Shown here: piece after piece, positions 46,993 through 58,700 of the stretch
How positions within the stretch are numbered: the stretch's first letter is position 1
How the letters are laid out: every line of letters begins with the position of its first letter
DNA from: Hormiphora californensis
Taxonomy: Eukaryota > Ctenophora > Tentaculata > Cydippida > Pleurobrachiidae
NCBI GenBank assembly: GCA_020137815.1
Contig: CM035361.1
Span: 1,767,024 to 1,831,023, forward strand
Direction: 5' to 3'
DNA: 64,000 nucleotides
The notes under the pieces: generated by a model
The model's input: only the letters and a program-made list of their open reading frames with translations
Told to the model about the DNA's origin: nothing
Database searches by the model: none
Program-made: the position numbers and the translations under genes

Positions 46993-49900
46993 CTACTTTT
47001 CAAAGTTCATATCCAAATTAGCTAACAGAGGGTTCGAATTGTCAATCGGTGGTAAGTCCACTGATGGGGATTCACCGTCATTCATAACTTGGATTGATCC
47101 TTTTTCATCGATAATATTTCCATCTTCATCATACATAACTACTTTTCGTACAACAGTCAAACGCCGTGTTCTAACTTGAGGTGGAGCTGGGACTTGAGGT
47201 TCTGGTACAGGAACTACAACTGGTTCTGGTTCTTTCTTTGAAGAAGATTTCTTCGAAGAAGATGAAGACGAGGAAGATTCACTACCGCTCTCCACGGGGT
47301 TCCCGCTCTCGTCAACGCGTCTTACAACTCGTTTTACAATCGTCCTCTTCTTTTTCTTTTTCTTTTCAGGATCGGTGTCAGATTTCTCAGATTCACTTGA
47401 CCCACTCTCGACAGGATTACCATGTTCATCCACCCTTTTCACGACTCGTTTCACCACAGTTGTAGTCACAACCTCCTCTTCCTCTTCTTCTGACCAACTT
47501 CCAGAACTCTCATCACCACTTTCAATCGGATTTCCATCCTGATCAACTCGTCTAACTACCCTTTTAACCACCGTGGTCCGCCTCACTTTCTTCTTTTTTG
47601 AGTGGTCCGAGGATGAGGAAGAAGAGCTGGAGGATGAACTTCCACTTTCAACTGGGTCTCCATTCTCATCAACCCGTTTCACAACTCGTCTAATGACAGT
47701 CTTTTTGGTCTTCTCCTGCTTACTACTTGTTGAGCTCTCTGAGTAACTACCTGAATCGGTTTCAACCGGGTTTCCGTGCTCGTCGACTCGCCTGACAACC
47801 CTTTTGACGATCGTCCTCTTCTTCTTTTTCTTTTCAGGATCACTGCTAGAAGTTGTCTCAGATTCGCTTGAACCACTCTCCACTGGGTTACCATTTTCAT
47901 CCACTCTTCTCACCACCCTTTTTACAACTGTCCTTTTCTTTTTCTTTCTCTCAGGATCACTGGTAGAAGTCTCAGATTCTGAGCCACTTTCGACAGGGTT
48001 CCCGTTTTCGTCAACTCTCCTCACAACTTTTTTGATGATTGTCCGCTTCTTCTTCTTCTTTCGTTCTGGGTCACTGCTAGAGCTTTCGGAAGTCTCAGAT
48101 TCTGTCCCGCTCTCTACAGGGTTCCCATTCTCGTCAACACGTCTTACAACTCGTTTTACAATCGTCCTCCTTTTCTTCTTCTTTTCAGGGTCACTGCTCG
48201 AGGTCTCAGACTCACTTTCACTTGAGCCACTCTCCACTGGGTTACCATTTTCATCGACTCTCCTCACCACCCTCTTCACAATAGTTTTCTTCTTTTTCTT
48301 TTCAGGGTCGCTGCTAGAGGTCTCAGATTCGCTCTCACTTGAGCCACTCTCCACTGGGTTACCATTTTCATCGACTCTCCTCACCACCCTCTTCACAATA
48401 GTTCTCTTCTTTTTCTTCTTTTCAGGATCACTACTAGAACTTTCCGAAGATTCACTTGAACCACTTTCAACGGGGTTCCCGTTTTCATCGACCACTCTAC
48501 GAACGACCTTCTTTATAACTGTCCTCTTTTTCTTCTTCTTTTCTGGGTCAGAACTAGAACTTTCAGAAGTCTCTGATTCGCTTCCGCTTTCCACCGGGTT
48601 ACCATTCTCATCAACGCGTCTAATAACACGTTTTACAACAGTCCTTTTCTTTTTCGTCTTTTCCGGTTCACTGCTACTCTCAGATGTCTCGGAGGAGCCA
48701 CTCTCAACTGGATTTCCATGTTGATCAACCCTCCTAACAACCTTCTTCACCACGACCCTCTTCTTCTTTTTCTTCTCGGGATCACTCTCAGAAGACTCCG
48801 AATCACTCTCTGAAAAGTCGCTACTTCCGACTGAGTTCCCATCGGCATCAACTCTCCGTACAACCTTCTTTACTCTTCTGATGACCCTCTTTTTCTTCTT
48901 TTTCTCTGGGTCGCTACCCTCAGATGAAGATGTTGGGGGTTGTTCCTCCTCCAGTTTTACCTCCTCCACCTTGACCACTGGAATCTTAATCTCAGGTTCT
49001 GGAGTCGGTGATGGGGTCGGAGTTGGGGTTGGTTCTGGAGTTGGGGATGGTTCTGGAGTCGGTGATGGGGTTGGAGTTGGGGTTGGAGTTGGGGTTGGAG
49101 TTGGAGTGGGCTCCGGTTCTGGTGTCGGAGTGGGGGTTGGCTCTGGTGGTGGTGCCTTTTGCTTTTTATTTGGCAGCCGAATTTTTATTGTTCCACTAGC
49201 CCTATGAGACAAGCTCAATGTTCGTTTGGGGCGTTTTGGTTTTCTTTGCTTATCACGTCCACTTCCAGGTTTTAAGATTCTACTCAACCTTCTTGGGAGT
49301 GACTGAGATTTCTTCGGTTTTGGTGCCTCGTCTTCTCTTTTCGGTTCTCTTGACAATCGAACAGAGCTCCGTTCAGGCTCAGACGAATCAACTGATTTCT
49401 CCCTCGATACCTCCCTGATTGGAATCTTGAGTGATCCGTTGGAGTTTTGCCGTCCAATCTTCAATTTCTTCGGACCCTTTTTACCTTTTCCTTTTTCATC
49501 GTCTGAAGTTCTACCATACGGGTGAAGATATGAATCAAGTGCCTTCATTTTAGGAGCTGATAGACGCAAGTCATTCAGAACTGGCTCTTCTTTTTCTTTG
49601 TCAGAACTTGCTGGAGAATCTTCGAAGAATGATCTGGATCTTCTGATCGGTGGTCTTCCATTGTCACTACTTGAAGAAGATGAAGAGGAAGATTTGTTAG
49701 GGCCTCTCGAAAATGAGCTTGACTTCTTGAGCGGTGCGGAATGGACTCGTATCCTAGGTTTCTTGCCTGAAGAAGAGTGAGAGAAGGTTGCATCACTGTC
49801 GGAGTCAGATTTATTGAGATTCTCTGATTCGGACCATTTTACTATTCGTTTCGGGTGGTCTGGCGAGGTCGGGGTGTGTCTGTCACGGTCCTTTCTCCTG

Positions 49901-51798
49901 AATTGAAGAGATTTCAAACTGAAATTCCGTCGAGGTGGCGCTTGTACTTCCAATCTGAAACCCCTGGGCAAAGAGCGGGCCTGGCGAGATTGGACTTTAT
50001 AGTTTCGGTCCAATGTTGCCGGTCGCTTTTTCAGAATTCCTCTCAAACTCTCTGAGGAGGATGATGAAGAGGAAGATGAAGAATCGTAACGTTTAGTATG
50101 GCCTCCGGAAGTTGCTGATTTCTCATCAATTCCTTCCAAATCAGGATCCTTGAACAGATCAAGATGTTTTAGTTCCTCTCGTATAGCAGGATCAAGGAAT
50201 CTCGAGTCATCTCTGGTGAATGGCTGCTGCTCCAATTCCACAAAGGAGGTCTCAGGGTCAGGAGCATAGGAGAGATAGGAATCAATTGGTTCTGAGGTTT
50301 CCAACTTTCTATCCGTGTAAACGACATCAAGTTTGTTCATCTTCACTTTACCAACAGATAGGGAAGGAGAGGACTCGCTTGAAGATGAATCCTTGTTAGT
50401 TGGTGGTGTAAAAATTGTTTTCGGTGGCGGGAGAGTTGCATACTTTTTCTCTTTTTTGGGACGGCGCTTTAATTTCAGTGTCCCAGTTGCGTTTGCTTTT
50501 AGGGAGACCTTCCTTTTCACCCCTGGTTTATCATTTTCACTGAACGACAGGAACCGTTTCAAGGACTTACTCTTTGGACGAGATTTACGAGGTAGTTCTT
50601 CCTCCCGAGATAACGTCCTCGATCTTCTCATTGGTTTTGGAGGTGGAGTTGGGGATTTCTCCTTTTCCTCGTCAGATCTTCCTATCTCTAACTTGGGTGG
50701 TCGGAGTTTTGAAGTAGAGGATGAGGATGATGATGAACCAGAACGTCTCTTCTTCTTCTTCTTCTTGGAGTCATCAGAACTTGATCCAGAGTGATCTCTT
50801 GATTTCAAAGGGATGTGTGTATCAACTTTAACCGTTGGTGGTTTTTCCCTTTTCACACTAGTGTCACTGCTGCTACTTGTTGCGTCCTTTGGTCCACGCT
50901 TCAAACCAAACTTGGGTAGGTTGAATGAAAAGTCTCGTTTCTTTTTATCCTTTTTCGGGTCATCGCTCGAGGAAGATTGATCGGGTTTGATTTTCTGCTT
51001 CTTCAGTTTTGGTTCTTTCACCGGTTTCCGTTTTTCTGGAGCACTGTCCGAAGAACTAGAAGTACCACTGGTTCTGTCTTTCCCTGATTTAGGAAGTTTC
51101 AATGAAACATCATCACCAGAAGTTTTGTCAGAAGTTTTCTTATTTTTCTTGTCCTCACTGCTTGAGCTGCTGTGATCTTTTGGTTCCTTTGGTTGTTTTT
51201 TAGGCTTCCTATTTTTACCATCATCAGAACTGGAATCAGGTTTCTTGTCCCGCTTCCAACTAAAACTTGGCAATTTGAGTGAGGTCTGCTTTTTAAGTTT
51301 CGGATTCTTTTCCTTCTTCTTCTTTGAGTCTGTATCCGATGAAGAGGAAGAGGAGGAGGAGGAGGAGGAGGGTTTTGGTGGAGTTGTTAGGGGGATGTGA
51401 GTATCAACTTCGACTTCCGGTTTTGGTTTTACTTTTTTCACTTTTTTAGAATCAGTTGAAGAGCTGGAACTGTCTGAGTGTTTCTTCAACGTTGGTACGG
51501 TTAGTTTAATTTCAGGTTTAGGAATGTCTATTTCTCTCTCTGAATCTGAAGATGAAGATGATGAAGATAAAGAACTCGATCTATCCCCCTCCTTCATGGG
51601 CACACTAGACACAATAACAATCCGACTAACTTCACAAACCCTTACTTTCTCCTTCGCTCCATCCGCTCCCCGGATCTCAATCACATCTAGCTCAGTTCCA
51701 TCGTCCCTACAAACACCCCGAACTTTGTCTATTGTAACTGTCTCTGTGTCCCCGCTGTGGAAGGTGGTCACAGAACCACCCGACACCGTCCATGACAT
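46993..51798 (-). CDS. Ser/Lys-rich tandem-repeat protein, 1601 residues, single exon
   Basis: I do not recognise the family. An uninterrupted 1601-codon frame starts at an ATG at 51798. Residues 1-70 look folded (MSWTVSGGSVTTFHSGD, VRVCEVSRIVIVSSV). Residues ~75-950 alternate poly-Ser/Asp blocks with Lys/Arg clusters and contain IPLTTPPKP-like segments. A Pro-Thr-Glu linker (PTPTPEPEPTPTP) follows at about 905-955. Then come about 14 copies of a ~38-residue repeat: a basic run (KKKKKRTVVKRVVRRV), the turn-like VDENGNPVESG, then an acidic Ser block (SESETSESSSSDPE). A divergent 15th copy (RKVVMYDEDGNIIDEKG) and a non-repetitive tail (SVDLPPIDNSNPLLANLDMN) close the protein. There is no signal peptide or membrane segment. 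Abundant S-D/E sites suggest CK2 phosphorylation. Frame maintenance through 4.8 kb of repeats argues that it is a real gene. Confidence 0.8.
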   Translation of the reverse strand: MSWTVSGGSVTTFHSGDTETVTIDKVRGVCRDDGTELDVIEIRGADGAKEKVRVCEVSRIVIVSSVPMKEGDRSSSLSSSSSSSDSEREIDIPKPEIKLTVPTLKKHSDSSSSSTDSKKVKKVKPKPEVEVDTHIPLTTPPKPSSSSSSSSSSSDTDSKKKKEKNPKLKKQTSLKLPSFSWKRDKKPDSSSDDGKNRKPKKQPKEPKDHSSSSSEDKKNKKTSDKTSGDDVSLKLPKSGKDRTSGTSSSSDSAPEKRKPVKEPKLKKQKIKPDQSSSSDDPKKDKKKRDFSFNLPKFGLKRGPKDATSSSSDTSVKREKPPTVKVDTHIPLKSRDHSGSSSDDSKKKKKKRRSGSSSSSSSTSKLRPPKLEIGRSDEEKEKSPTPPPKPMRRSRTLSREEELPRKSRPKSKSLKRFLSFSENDKPGVKRKVSLKANATGTLKLKRRPKKEKKYATLPPPKTIFTPPTNKDSSSSESSPSLSVGKVKMNKLDVVYTDRKLETSEPIDSYLSYAPDPETSFVELEQQPFTRDDSRFLDPAIREELKHLDLFKDPDLEGIDEKSATSGGHTKRYDSSSSSSSSSSESLRGILKKRPATLDRNYKVQSRQARSLPRGFRLEVQAPPRRNFSLKSLQFRRKDRDRHTPTSPDHPKRIVKWSESENLNKSDSDSDATFSHSSSGKKPRIRVHSAPLKKSSSFSRGPNKSSSSSSSSSDNGRPPIRRSRSFFEDSPASSDKEKEEPVLNDLRLSAPKMKALDSYLHPYGRTSDDEKGKGKKGPKKLKIGRQNSNGSLKIPIREVSREKSVDSSEPERSSVRLSREPKREDEAPKPKKSQSLPRRLSRILKPGSGRDKQRKPKRPKRTLSLSHRASGTIKIRLPNKKQKAPPPEPTPTPTPEPEPTPTPTPTPTPTPTPSPTPEPSPTPEPTPTPTPSPTPEPEIKIPVVKVEEVKLEEEQPPTSSSEGSDPEKKKKKRVIRRVKKVVRRVDADGNSVGSSDFSESDSESSESDPEKKKKKRVVVKKVVRRVDQHGNPVESGSSETSESSSEPEKTKKKRTVVKRVIRRVDENGNPVESGSESETSESSSSDPEKKKKKRTVIKKVVRRVVDENGNPVESGSSESSESSSSDPEKKKKKRTIVKRVVRRVDENGNPVESGSSESESETSSSDPEKKKKKTIVKRVVRRVDENGNPVESGSSESESETSSSDPEKKKKRRTIVKRVVRRVDENGNPVESGTESETSESSSSDPERKKKKKRTIIKKVVRRVDENGNPVESGSESETSTSDPERKKKKRTVVKRVVRRVDENGNPVESGSSESETTSSSDPEKKKKKRTIVKRVVRRVDEHGNPVETDSGSYSESSTSSKQEKTKKTVIRRVVKRVDENGDPVESGSSSSSSSSSSSDHSKKKKVRRTTVVKRVVRRVDQDGNPIESGDESSGSWSEEEEEEVVTTTVVKRVVKRVDEHGNPVESGSSESEKSDTDPEKKKKKKRTIVKRVVRRVDESGNPVESGSESSSSSSSSKKSSSKKEPEPVVVPVPEPQVPAPPQVRTRRLTVVRKVVMYDEDGNIIDEKGSIQVMNDGESPSVDLPPIDNSNPLLANLDMNFEK

Positions 51799-52781
51799 GT
51801 CTGTCTGTTTGAATATTTGTTTGTCTGTATGTCTGTTTTTCCCCTAGATTTCTGTCTGTTTGTCTGTCTGTTCAGATGTCTGTCAGTCTTGTTTTTGGAG
51901 AAGTCAGGTGCGGCACCTGACGGCCTTTTCAGTGCATTTTTTGATCAAAACAAGTCAAGAACTGGTAACAAGATTGCATTAGCATCAATTAACATTTTGT
52001 GTAAGCTAAATGGGTTTAGGGGTGCTATGGGGAGGGGGAATGTTTGAGGTCTATGTTAGCTCATTACCACTGTGGACCGGAGAGAGAGGAAGAGAGAGAG
52101 GGAGGGAGAGAGGGAGAGAGAGAGAGAGAGAGAGGGAGAGAGAGGTACCACATACCAAATACTGCCACATGACTTCATAGGTCAGTCATTGACCACCATA
52201 CCTGATGTCCTGATACCACGTTTATTTAGGTCGATCGGAGCTTCATAGCAAATCGACCACATTCCTCTTGGAATTCAGCTCACAGACCACAGTGAGACAA
52301 ATTGTCTGAGACAACGCCGGACCCCGGTCATGATGTGCCATCAGTGGAGGGTGAAACATGCTTCTCTGAAGTTGTTTAGTGGGACGCGCGGAACCATCAA
52401 TCCAGAGAAGACCGCGCAAAATGGGGAGACCGTGGGAACTTTTTCCACAATTATGGCAATATTTCGAATGTTCACCATGCCGGTTTCTACTTGCTTACGA
52501 TTTCTGGATGTTCAAATAACAAAACTCAGTGATTTAGATAAACAATAAAGATTATAATTTACAACATAGCTAAATTACAAAACACCGTCAAAACCCAATA
52601 GCCTCTCTCTATCGTCACACTGTCTCTCAACTTTGGGCAGTGATAATAAATGAGGTCAACTCCCACACAAAAAAAGTAGCTGTAATCGGTAATCCATATA
52701 ACATGCTGCCTTCAAATATTATATTGTCAACTTTTCCAGAATATTAGTCCATCATCTTTTTCAAAATATTAGTCCATCTCT
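51799..52781. other. Intergenic region, tail of ACTR10 and upstream of the repeat protein
   Basis: TGTCTGTCTGT-rich DNA lies at 51800-51890, and a (GA)n run at about 52080-52145 that may be part of the promoter of the gene to the left. The right part lies just beyond the ACTR10 stop codon. No further ORF is supported. Confidence 0.5.
52080..52145. repeat. (GA)n simple repeat
   Basis: GAGA with GGGA interruptions over about 65 bp. Confidence 0.9.
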
Positions 52782-55700
52782 TTAGGACAGAGCAAGGTTT
52801 GAGATGGGCGGAAGGGTGGTTGAAGAGGCCAGGAAGTCTCTATATGGGGATGACGTTCGGCGGGAGGGTGAACCAGATACGGCGGTGTTGTCTTTTAGTT
52901 GCGGGGCCAGGGAGCACCAGTCAGGTAGAGTCGCTACACCTGGGAAGAGAAAAAACGTCACTTTTGAGTTCTGACACTGAAATTTGTTGGCTTATTCCCA
53001 TGCACAGTTTAGGAAACTTGGCACAGAGGAAAATTCAACTCTAGTAAATTATCGAGCAGTGAATCGAATGATTAGTTTTAGTTAGGGTCACCACACACCA
53101 AAGTTAAAATTAAAATTAAAATTTTGATTTTAAACCCGCACACACCAGCGGCCGTTAAAATTTCTCTCCCCATTCTAAAAGTAACAATCTCACGCACGAT
53201 TTTGACGGTCGCGTTGGATGACAAAATTTTAACACGCCGTCAAAATCGCGCGCGAGATTGTTACTTTTAGAATGGGGGAGAGAAATTTTAACGGCCGCTG
53301 GTGTGTGCGGGTTTAAAATCAACATTTTAATTTTAATTTTAACTTTGGTGTGTGGTGACCCTTACCTTTTGAGTTGTAGAATTCCCGTGGCACGTATCTG
53401 TCATGCAGATGCTCCACACATCCCATTATTGAACCTGGGGGGGGGGGGGGTTAAAACAGGTTTTTGAGAGACGAGATAAGAGACGGAAACATTAATATGC
53501 ATCGCTATTATTTTGATGAAAACATAAAACATGTAACTCTAGAAAATGTGTGTTAAAATGTGACCCACCTCCAACCCAGGACATGATGTTAGCAGGATAG
53601 TTGGGTTTGTAGAACTTGAAAGTTTTAATTCCTTGAAGAGCTGAAAACCTGTGGAATAATAACGTGAATTAGGAGATAGTATGTGTAGAAGCTGAGATTT
53701 TAGCCGTGTTGTTGGCACTTGAAATGAAAACGTGGTCCTTGTCTAGTTAGATCGTTTAGATCTCTTACCTTGAAAAGGCAACAAGAGCCAAAATCTCCTC
53801 CTTGATTCGATGAGTTAGTCCAGGCAACATGCTCCCTCCACCTGCAATGTAAAAGGAGTATCACCCAGGTTCCAGAAATCGGATGCACATGCTAGTCCTA
53901 ACCAAATAACCAAAATACTGTTCTCCTGGTTAATTGTCCCTCAAACCTATTTGCAATGCAACAAACCTATTATTAGAATGTTCTCGGCAAGTTCAGCCCT
54001 ACAGTCAATGGGACACTTCAGAAGGGCATCTAGTATCAGGGTAGCAACAGAATTTCCATCACCATCTCCATCAAACAATACCTCCACCGACCTTTCCCTG
54101 AGAGAATTTGAAATTAAATAGCATCACTTGCTGAAATATTATTGAAAAGATTGATCTTAGTAACAGAGAGCTACTTTTTAGCTCAAGTTATGAACTGTTC
54201 GTACTGTCTCCGGGATGAATGGATTAACTAAAGTTATGAGTTCTAAGTTTAATGAAAAAGTGGCCTACAATATGTTATTCAATACCTTATTTTCCCATTG
54301 ATAACTAAGTGTTGTCCATCGCTCATTGGATATGTCATATCAACAGCACGATGTGTCGCCTCTGTTCCTGACTGAGAAGGGTATTATAGGTGGGTATTAG
54401 GAATGCGTATTCGTTTAGTTTCCATGCATGCCAAACTGTTTCATATAGAATAAGAGAGACGAGGAGTAATATCATCAGCCAGTGAATAGACAGTAGAATA
54501 AGAAAGCAGAAAAACATTTTTAGGGGGACCGGGCTAAACACTGGGCTAATAATACTCATATCACCTTGGCATCATTGTCAGTGGGAGGACGTTTACCGCT
54601 AAAACATGTTCTCGCTCTGATATCCTCTAGCACTTCCATATCCAGATCAGCTGAAAGTATTGGATTCAGTAAGTAGATCAAGTGCTACAAATGTTGCCTA
54701 GCTGGACCCTGTTTCGCGAGCCCCGCCCGCCCTTCCTTTACAAATGTAAAGGAAGGGTTAGAACATAACAACTACAAATAATATCTATGGCTTAAATTCA
54801 ATCCAGCATCGTATTATTAGGAGGCTAGAATAAATAATTCCACAATGCCATTCCTAAAACTTACTATAAAAGTCATCAGCTTTGTAAGTATTGGGTCCCT
54901 CCTTCACCTCACCCCCATCTGTAATCATCTTCTGGATAGATTTGAGGTGTGCTAAGGAACCCAGTTCCACAGTGTTGTAGCTGGGTAACACTACCATGCC
55001 TGGAGGATAGATCATGGCATTACAGTTAGTTGGACAATATATGTAACGCTGGTATAGTGAAGAGATACACGGGTGGTGTTGGTGATAATACCAGACACTG
55101 AAAAGGAGATGTAAAAAGCTGAAGAACTGTAGAAATAGATGAAAAGTGAAAGAGGGGAATAGGAAAAAGTTTTGCAAAAGTCCGACGAACCAGATTTGAA
55201 CTGGTGACCTAAGGATTACAACGGTGGGATACCTCTACAGTCCTCCGCTCTACCAACTGAGCTACCGTCGGGACGAGAAAATGGCAATTGCACCTTTATT
55301 ATTTTACTGATCTGCCACTTTTTTTTGTTTCTGTTTTCTTCTCATTCCCAGTACAAAGATTTCAAATAATTCAGTCAGTTTTACCGAATCGAAGGAAATT
55401 GAGAAATTATACAATAGTGCAGTACGATTCTCAGACCTAAAACTTCATCAGATCATAACGCAAGGTCACTTTTTTAATTTCTGCCCATTGGGTGCAGACT
55501 GCTACACTCAAATACATTTTACATGCAGTTTCTGTTAGTGCCACCTGCCCAATTAAATTAATTGTGTGTCCGACCAGCAGGGCGAGAGGAAGCGACACAC
55601 TGCTACCTGCTGCAGTTGGGTGTAAAGTGAGCGCGAGGAGGTTTAATGATGAGACACCGCGCGTTACGTAAAGTTGTTTCAGAGTAATTTTGGGAAGCAG

Positions 55701-58700
55701 GGCCCCTGCTCCAAACCAAACTCAAGAATCTGTCAAACCTGACCCAATAAAGCTCAATAATGGTTTTATGTGAGCAGGGGTGAAGCCGAGGAGGTCGACG
55801 TTGTTTGTGTTCCTTGAACTTTGAAGTGTCTTTGGAGGTCCGGTTTAGGGAGGGCTAGACGGTCTGGATAGCAGCTTGTTCCAACATGTCGAGATGGGTC
55901 GACGAAGAATCAGTTGATAGGATCTTTGTGGCGCTGCAATCGATCTCGGTTTGGAGAGCGTGGAGGGCTGCTCCTGATTTTATGTTTCCAGTGGTGAGAT
56001 CGACAAGGTTTTTGAGTCTGTAGCAGGCCTCGTGAAAACACGAGGGTTCAAGCACAGAAAATGAGAAAGAATACAAGAAAACAGCAAACGAACAGGGACA
56101 GATAACCACACTCAGGATCCACTGATCATCCAGAACGAAGTACAGACAAACACAACATAAACCATAAAAGTCAATAATGAGGGGGTGTGAAGATCTCTGA
56201 GTCGGTAATGAACGGTTCATTCATGGTGCCTCGGACATTTTGAGGTTCATTATGAACCTCAAAATGTCCGGGGCACCAAAATTGTTTAGCTGCTCCTTGG
56301 TGATGGTAAACCTTCCAAATGTCGTGTTCCTTAGGAGGAACAGTCTCGGACACACACAAATGAAATGATAATTATCCTCCACTTCTAATTTGCACCTTCT
56401 GCAAATGGGGTCGGCAAGTCGTAATCGTAGCGGAAACCTGTTGTTCAGGACGTTTGAGAGTCTGTACAGGTCCGTGTTGCTCAGGGTCGATGGAAGAAGT
56501 CTCAGAGTGCCCGCTAGATGTCTGAGCTTGTTGTCGCTGGGGGGAAGGTTCTGCAGGCCCTGGAGCAGCTCCTCTCTTTCCCTGGCTCCCTGGTCTTCAG
56601 GTATGCTAATGGTAGAGGAAGTTGATGGGACGAGCCACTTGAATCTGCTGCCTTCTTAGCTGCCTCGTCCGCCATCTCGTTCCCTACACACCCCCTGTGC
56701 GCTCTTATCCAATGGAACTCCACCGGTCCGACCACCCCCACTAGTCTGTCAAGTGTTTGTGCTGTGTTTCGTTCTTGTTTGGTAGATAGAAAGGGACTCG
56801 CCAGCTTCTTTGGTACAGCTTGGCTATCGGAAAAGAAGAACATGCCCGTCCTGTTGCTGGCTGGCTGCATGATCTCTTGCTGGGCACCCCTTAGAATTGC
56901 GGTCAATTCTGCCTGAAAGATGGACGTGCCTTTGCTGAGCTTGATACTGTTGATGAAGGGAGAGCTGTAGCTACTAGAGAACCGGACCCACGCACATCCC
57001 ACCTTGTCTTCGTCTAGCCATCTGTGAAGATTTGAGGAGCCCCGCTGGATGCGCTGTTCCAGGGCGTCGTCAATCACCCCTTCCTTAATTATCACCGAGG
57101 ATGGTGTCTCAATACATTTCTAGAAGACTCGTTCGTTACGTTGCAGTTCGTTTCACTTTTGCTTGTCTCAGACACCAATAAGGGCTCTTCCTCTCACTAA
57201 AATGCAACTTAAATCCGTCTCAAATACCCATTTCTAGCACACATGAACTCCCAGTTACCACTGAACTGTCTCTCGGGCCTGGCCTAGTCTCATCACTAAA
57301 TTACAGCTACATTCTTGGCCAATATCGACCAAAACTTTGGAATTTCGCATTTAATTCAATTTGGGAAACTTTGTACTTTGCCATTACGTGTTTGATAAAG
57401 GAGCACTAACAAGTCACAGAGCAGAATTCTATTCATTACTCGTTCGTTACGTTGCAGTTCGTTTCACTTTTGCTTGTCTCAGACACCAATAAGGGCTCTT
57501 CCTCTCACTAAAATGCAACTTAAATCCGTCTCAAATACCCATTTCTAGCACACATGAACTCCCAGTTACCACTGAACTGTCTCTCGGGCCTGGCCTAGTC
57601 TCATCACTAAATTACAGCTACATTCTTGGCCAATATCGACCAAAACTTTGGAATTTCGCATTTAATTCAATTTGGGAAACTTTGTACTTTGCCATTACGT
57701 GTTTGATAAAGGAGCACTAACAAGTCACAGAGCAGAATTCTATTCATTACTCGTTCGTTACGTTGCAGTTCGTTTCACTTTTGCTTGTCTCAGACACCAA
57801 TAAGGGCTCTTCCTCTCACTAAAATGCAACTTAAATCCGTCTCAAATACCCATTTCTAGCACACATGAACTCCCAGTTACCACTGAACTGTCTCTCGGGC
57901 CTGGCCTAGTCTCATCACTAAATTACAGCTACATTCTTGGCCAATATTACCCACCGCCCCACCCTCACCCGCCCTCCCCCACCCACCTCTCCCAATATAG
58001 CGGACATTGCTATACACCACACTACAGAGACAATCCTTGTGTTTTGGTGCACTAAGTCGCTTATCGCGTGTAACAACTAACAAATGTTCTTATCTGTCCC
58101 ATCCGCATAGTATTCTAGAACATTTTACAGTATATTGGTGCTACATTCAGTCCTACCCCTTATCTGTGTTCAATCGTTTTTGTTTATCTTCATCTCCGAT
58201 CCACTGGAAATGCATATACCTCTCATCTCATCATCAACACCATCACGGTACCAATCATCCATCAAAATTCTGTAAGTTCACCTGTCCGTATTGTCTGTTC
58301 ACAGATTGTGTAAAGTTTATATTGTGAATGTAATTTACTATTCAAAACACGGTAAACATCGGGATTCCAGACCCAAACTCAAGAAATTCTCAAAGGGAAA
58401 ACGTTACCTTGTTCCAGACCAAACTAAACTCAAGACACTCTCAAAGGCAAATCGTTACCTTGATCCAGACTAAACCAAACTCAAGACTCTCTCAAAGGCA
58501 AAACGTTACCTTGTTCCAGACTCAGAAGCTGACAGGACATAAAGCTTGCGTGAGAGTGCCCGAATACAGACCACAAACAGTTAGAATATCAGAGAAATTT
58601 TGTTTGATTTTGGTGTAATTTTGAGCGTGATATTTTAGCTACTATCTTTCATACAGACCACAGACTTTATGACAGGTTGCAACACCGTTCTGTCGTGCGG

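Noticed and set aside
47804-48724. Plus-strand 306-codon ORF with FFFFFSGSLLE repeats
   Set aside because: It is the antisense shadow of the minus-strand Ser/Lys repeat protein, whose codon regularity keeps the opposite strand open.
46993-51798. Naming the repeat protein a silaffin or other biomineral protein
   Set aside because: Only its composition is reminiscent. There is no signal peptide and no specific motif, so I left the function open.
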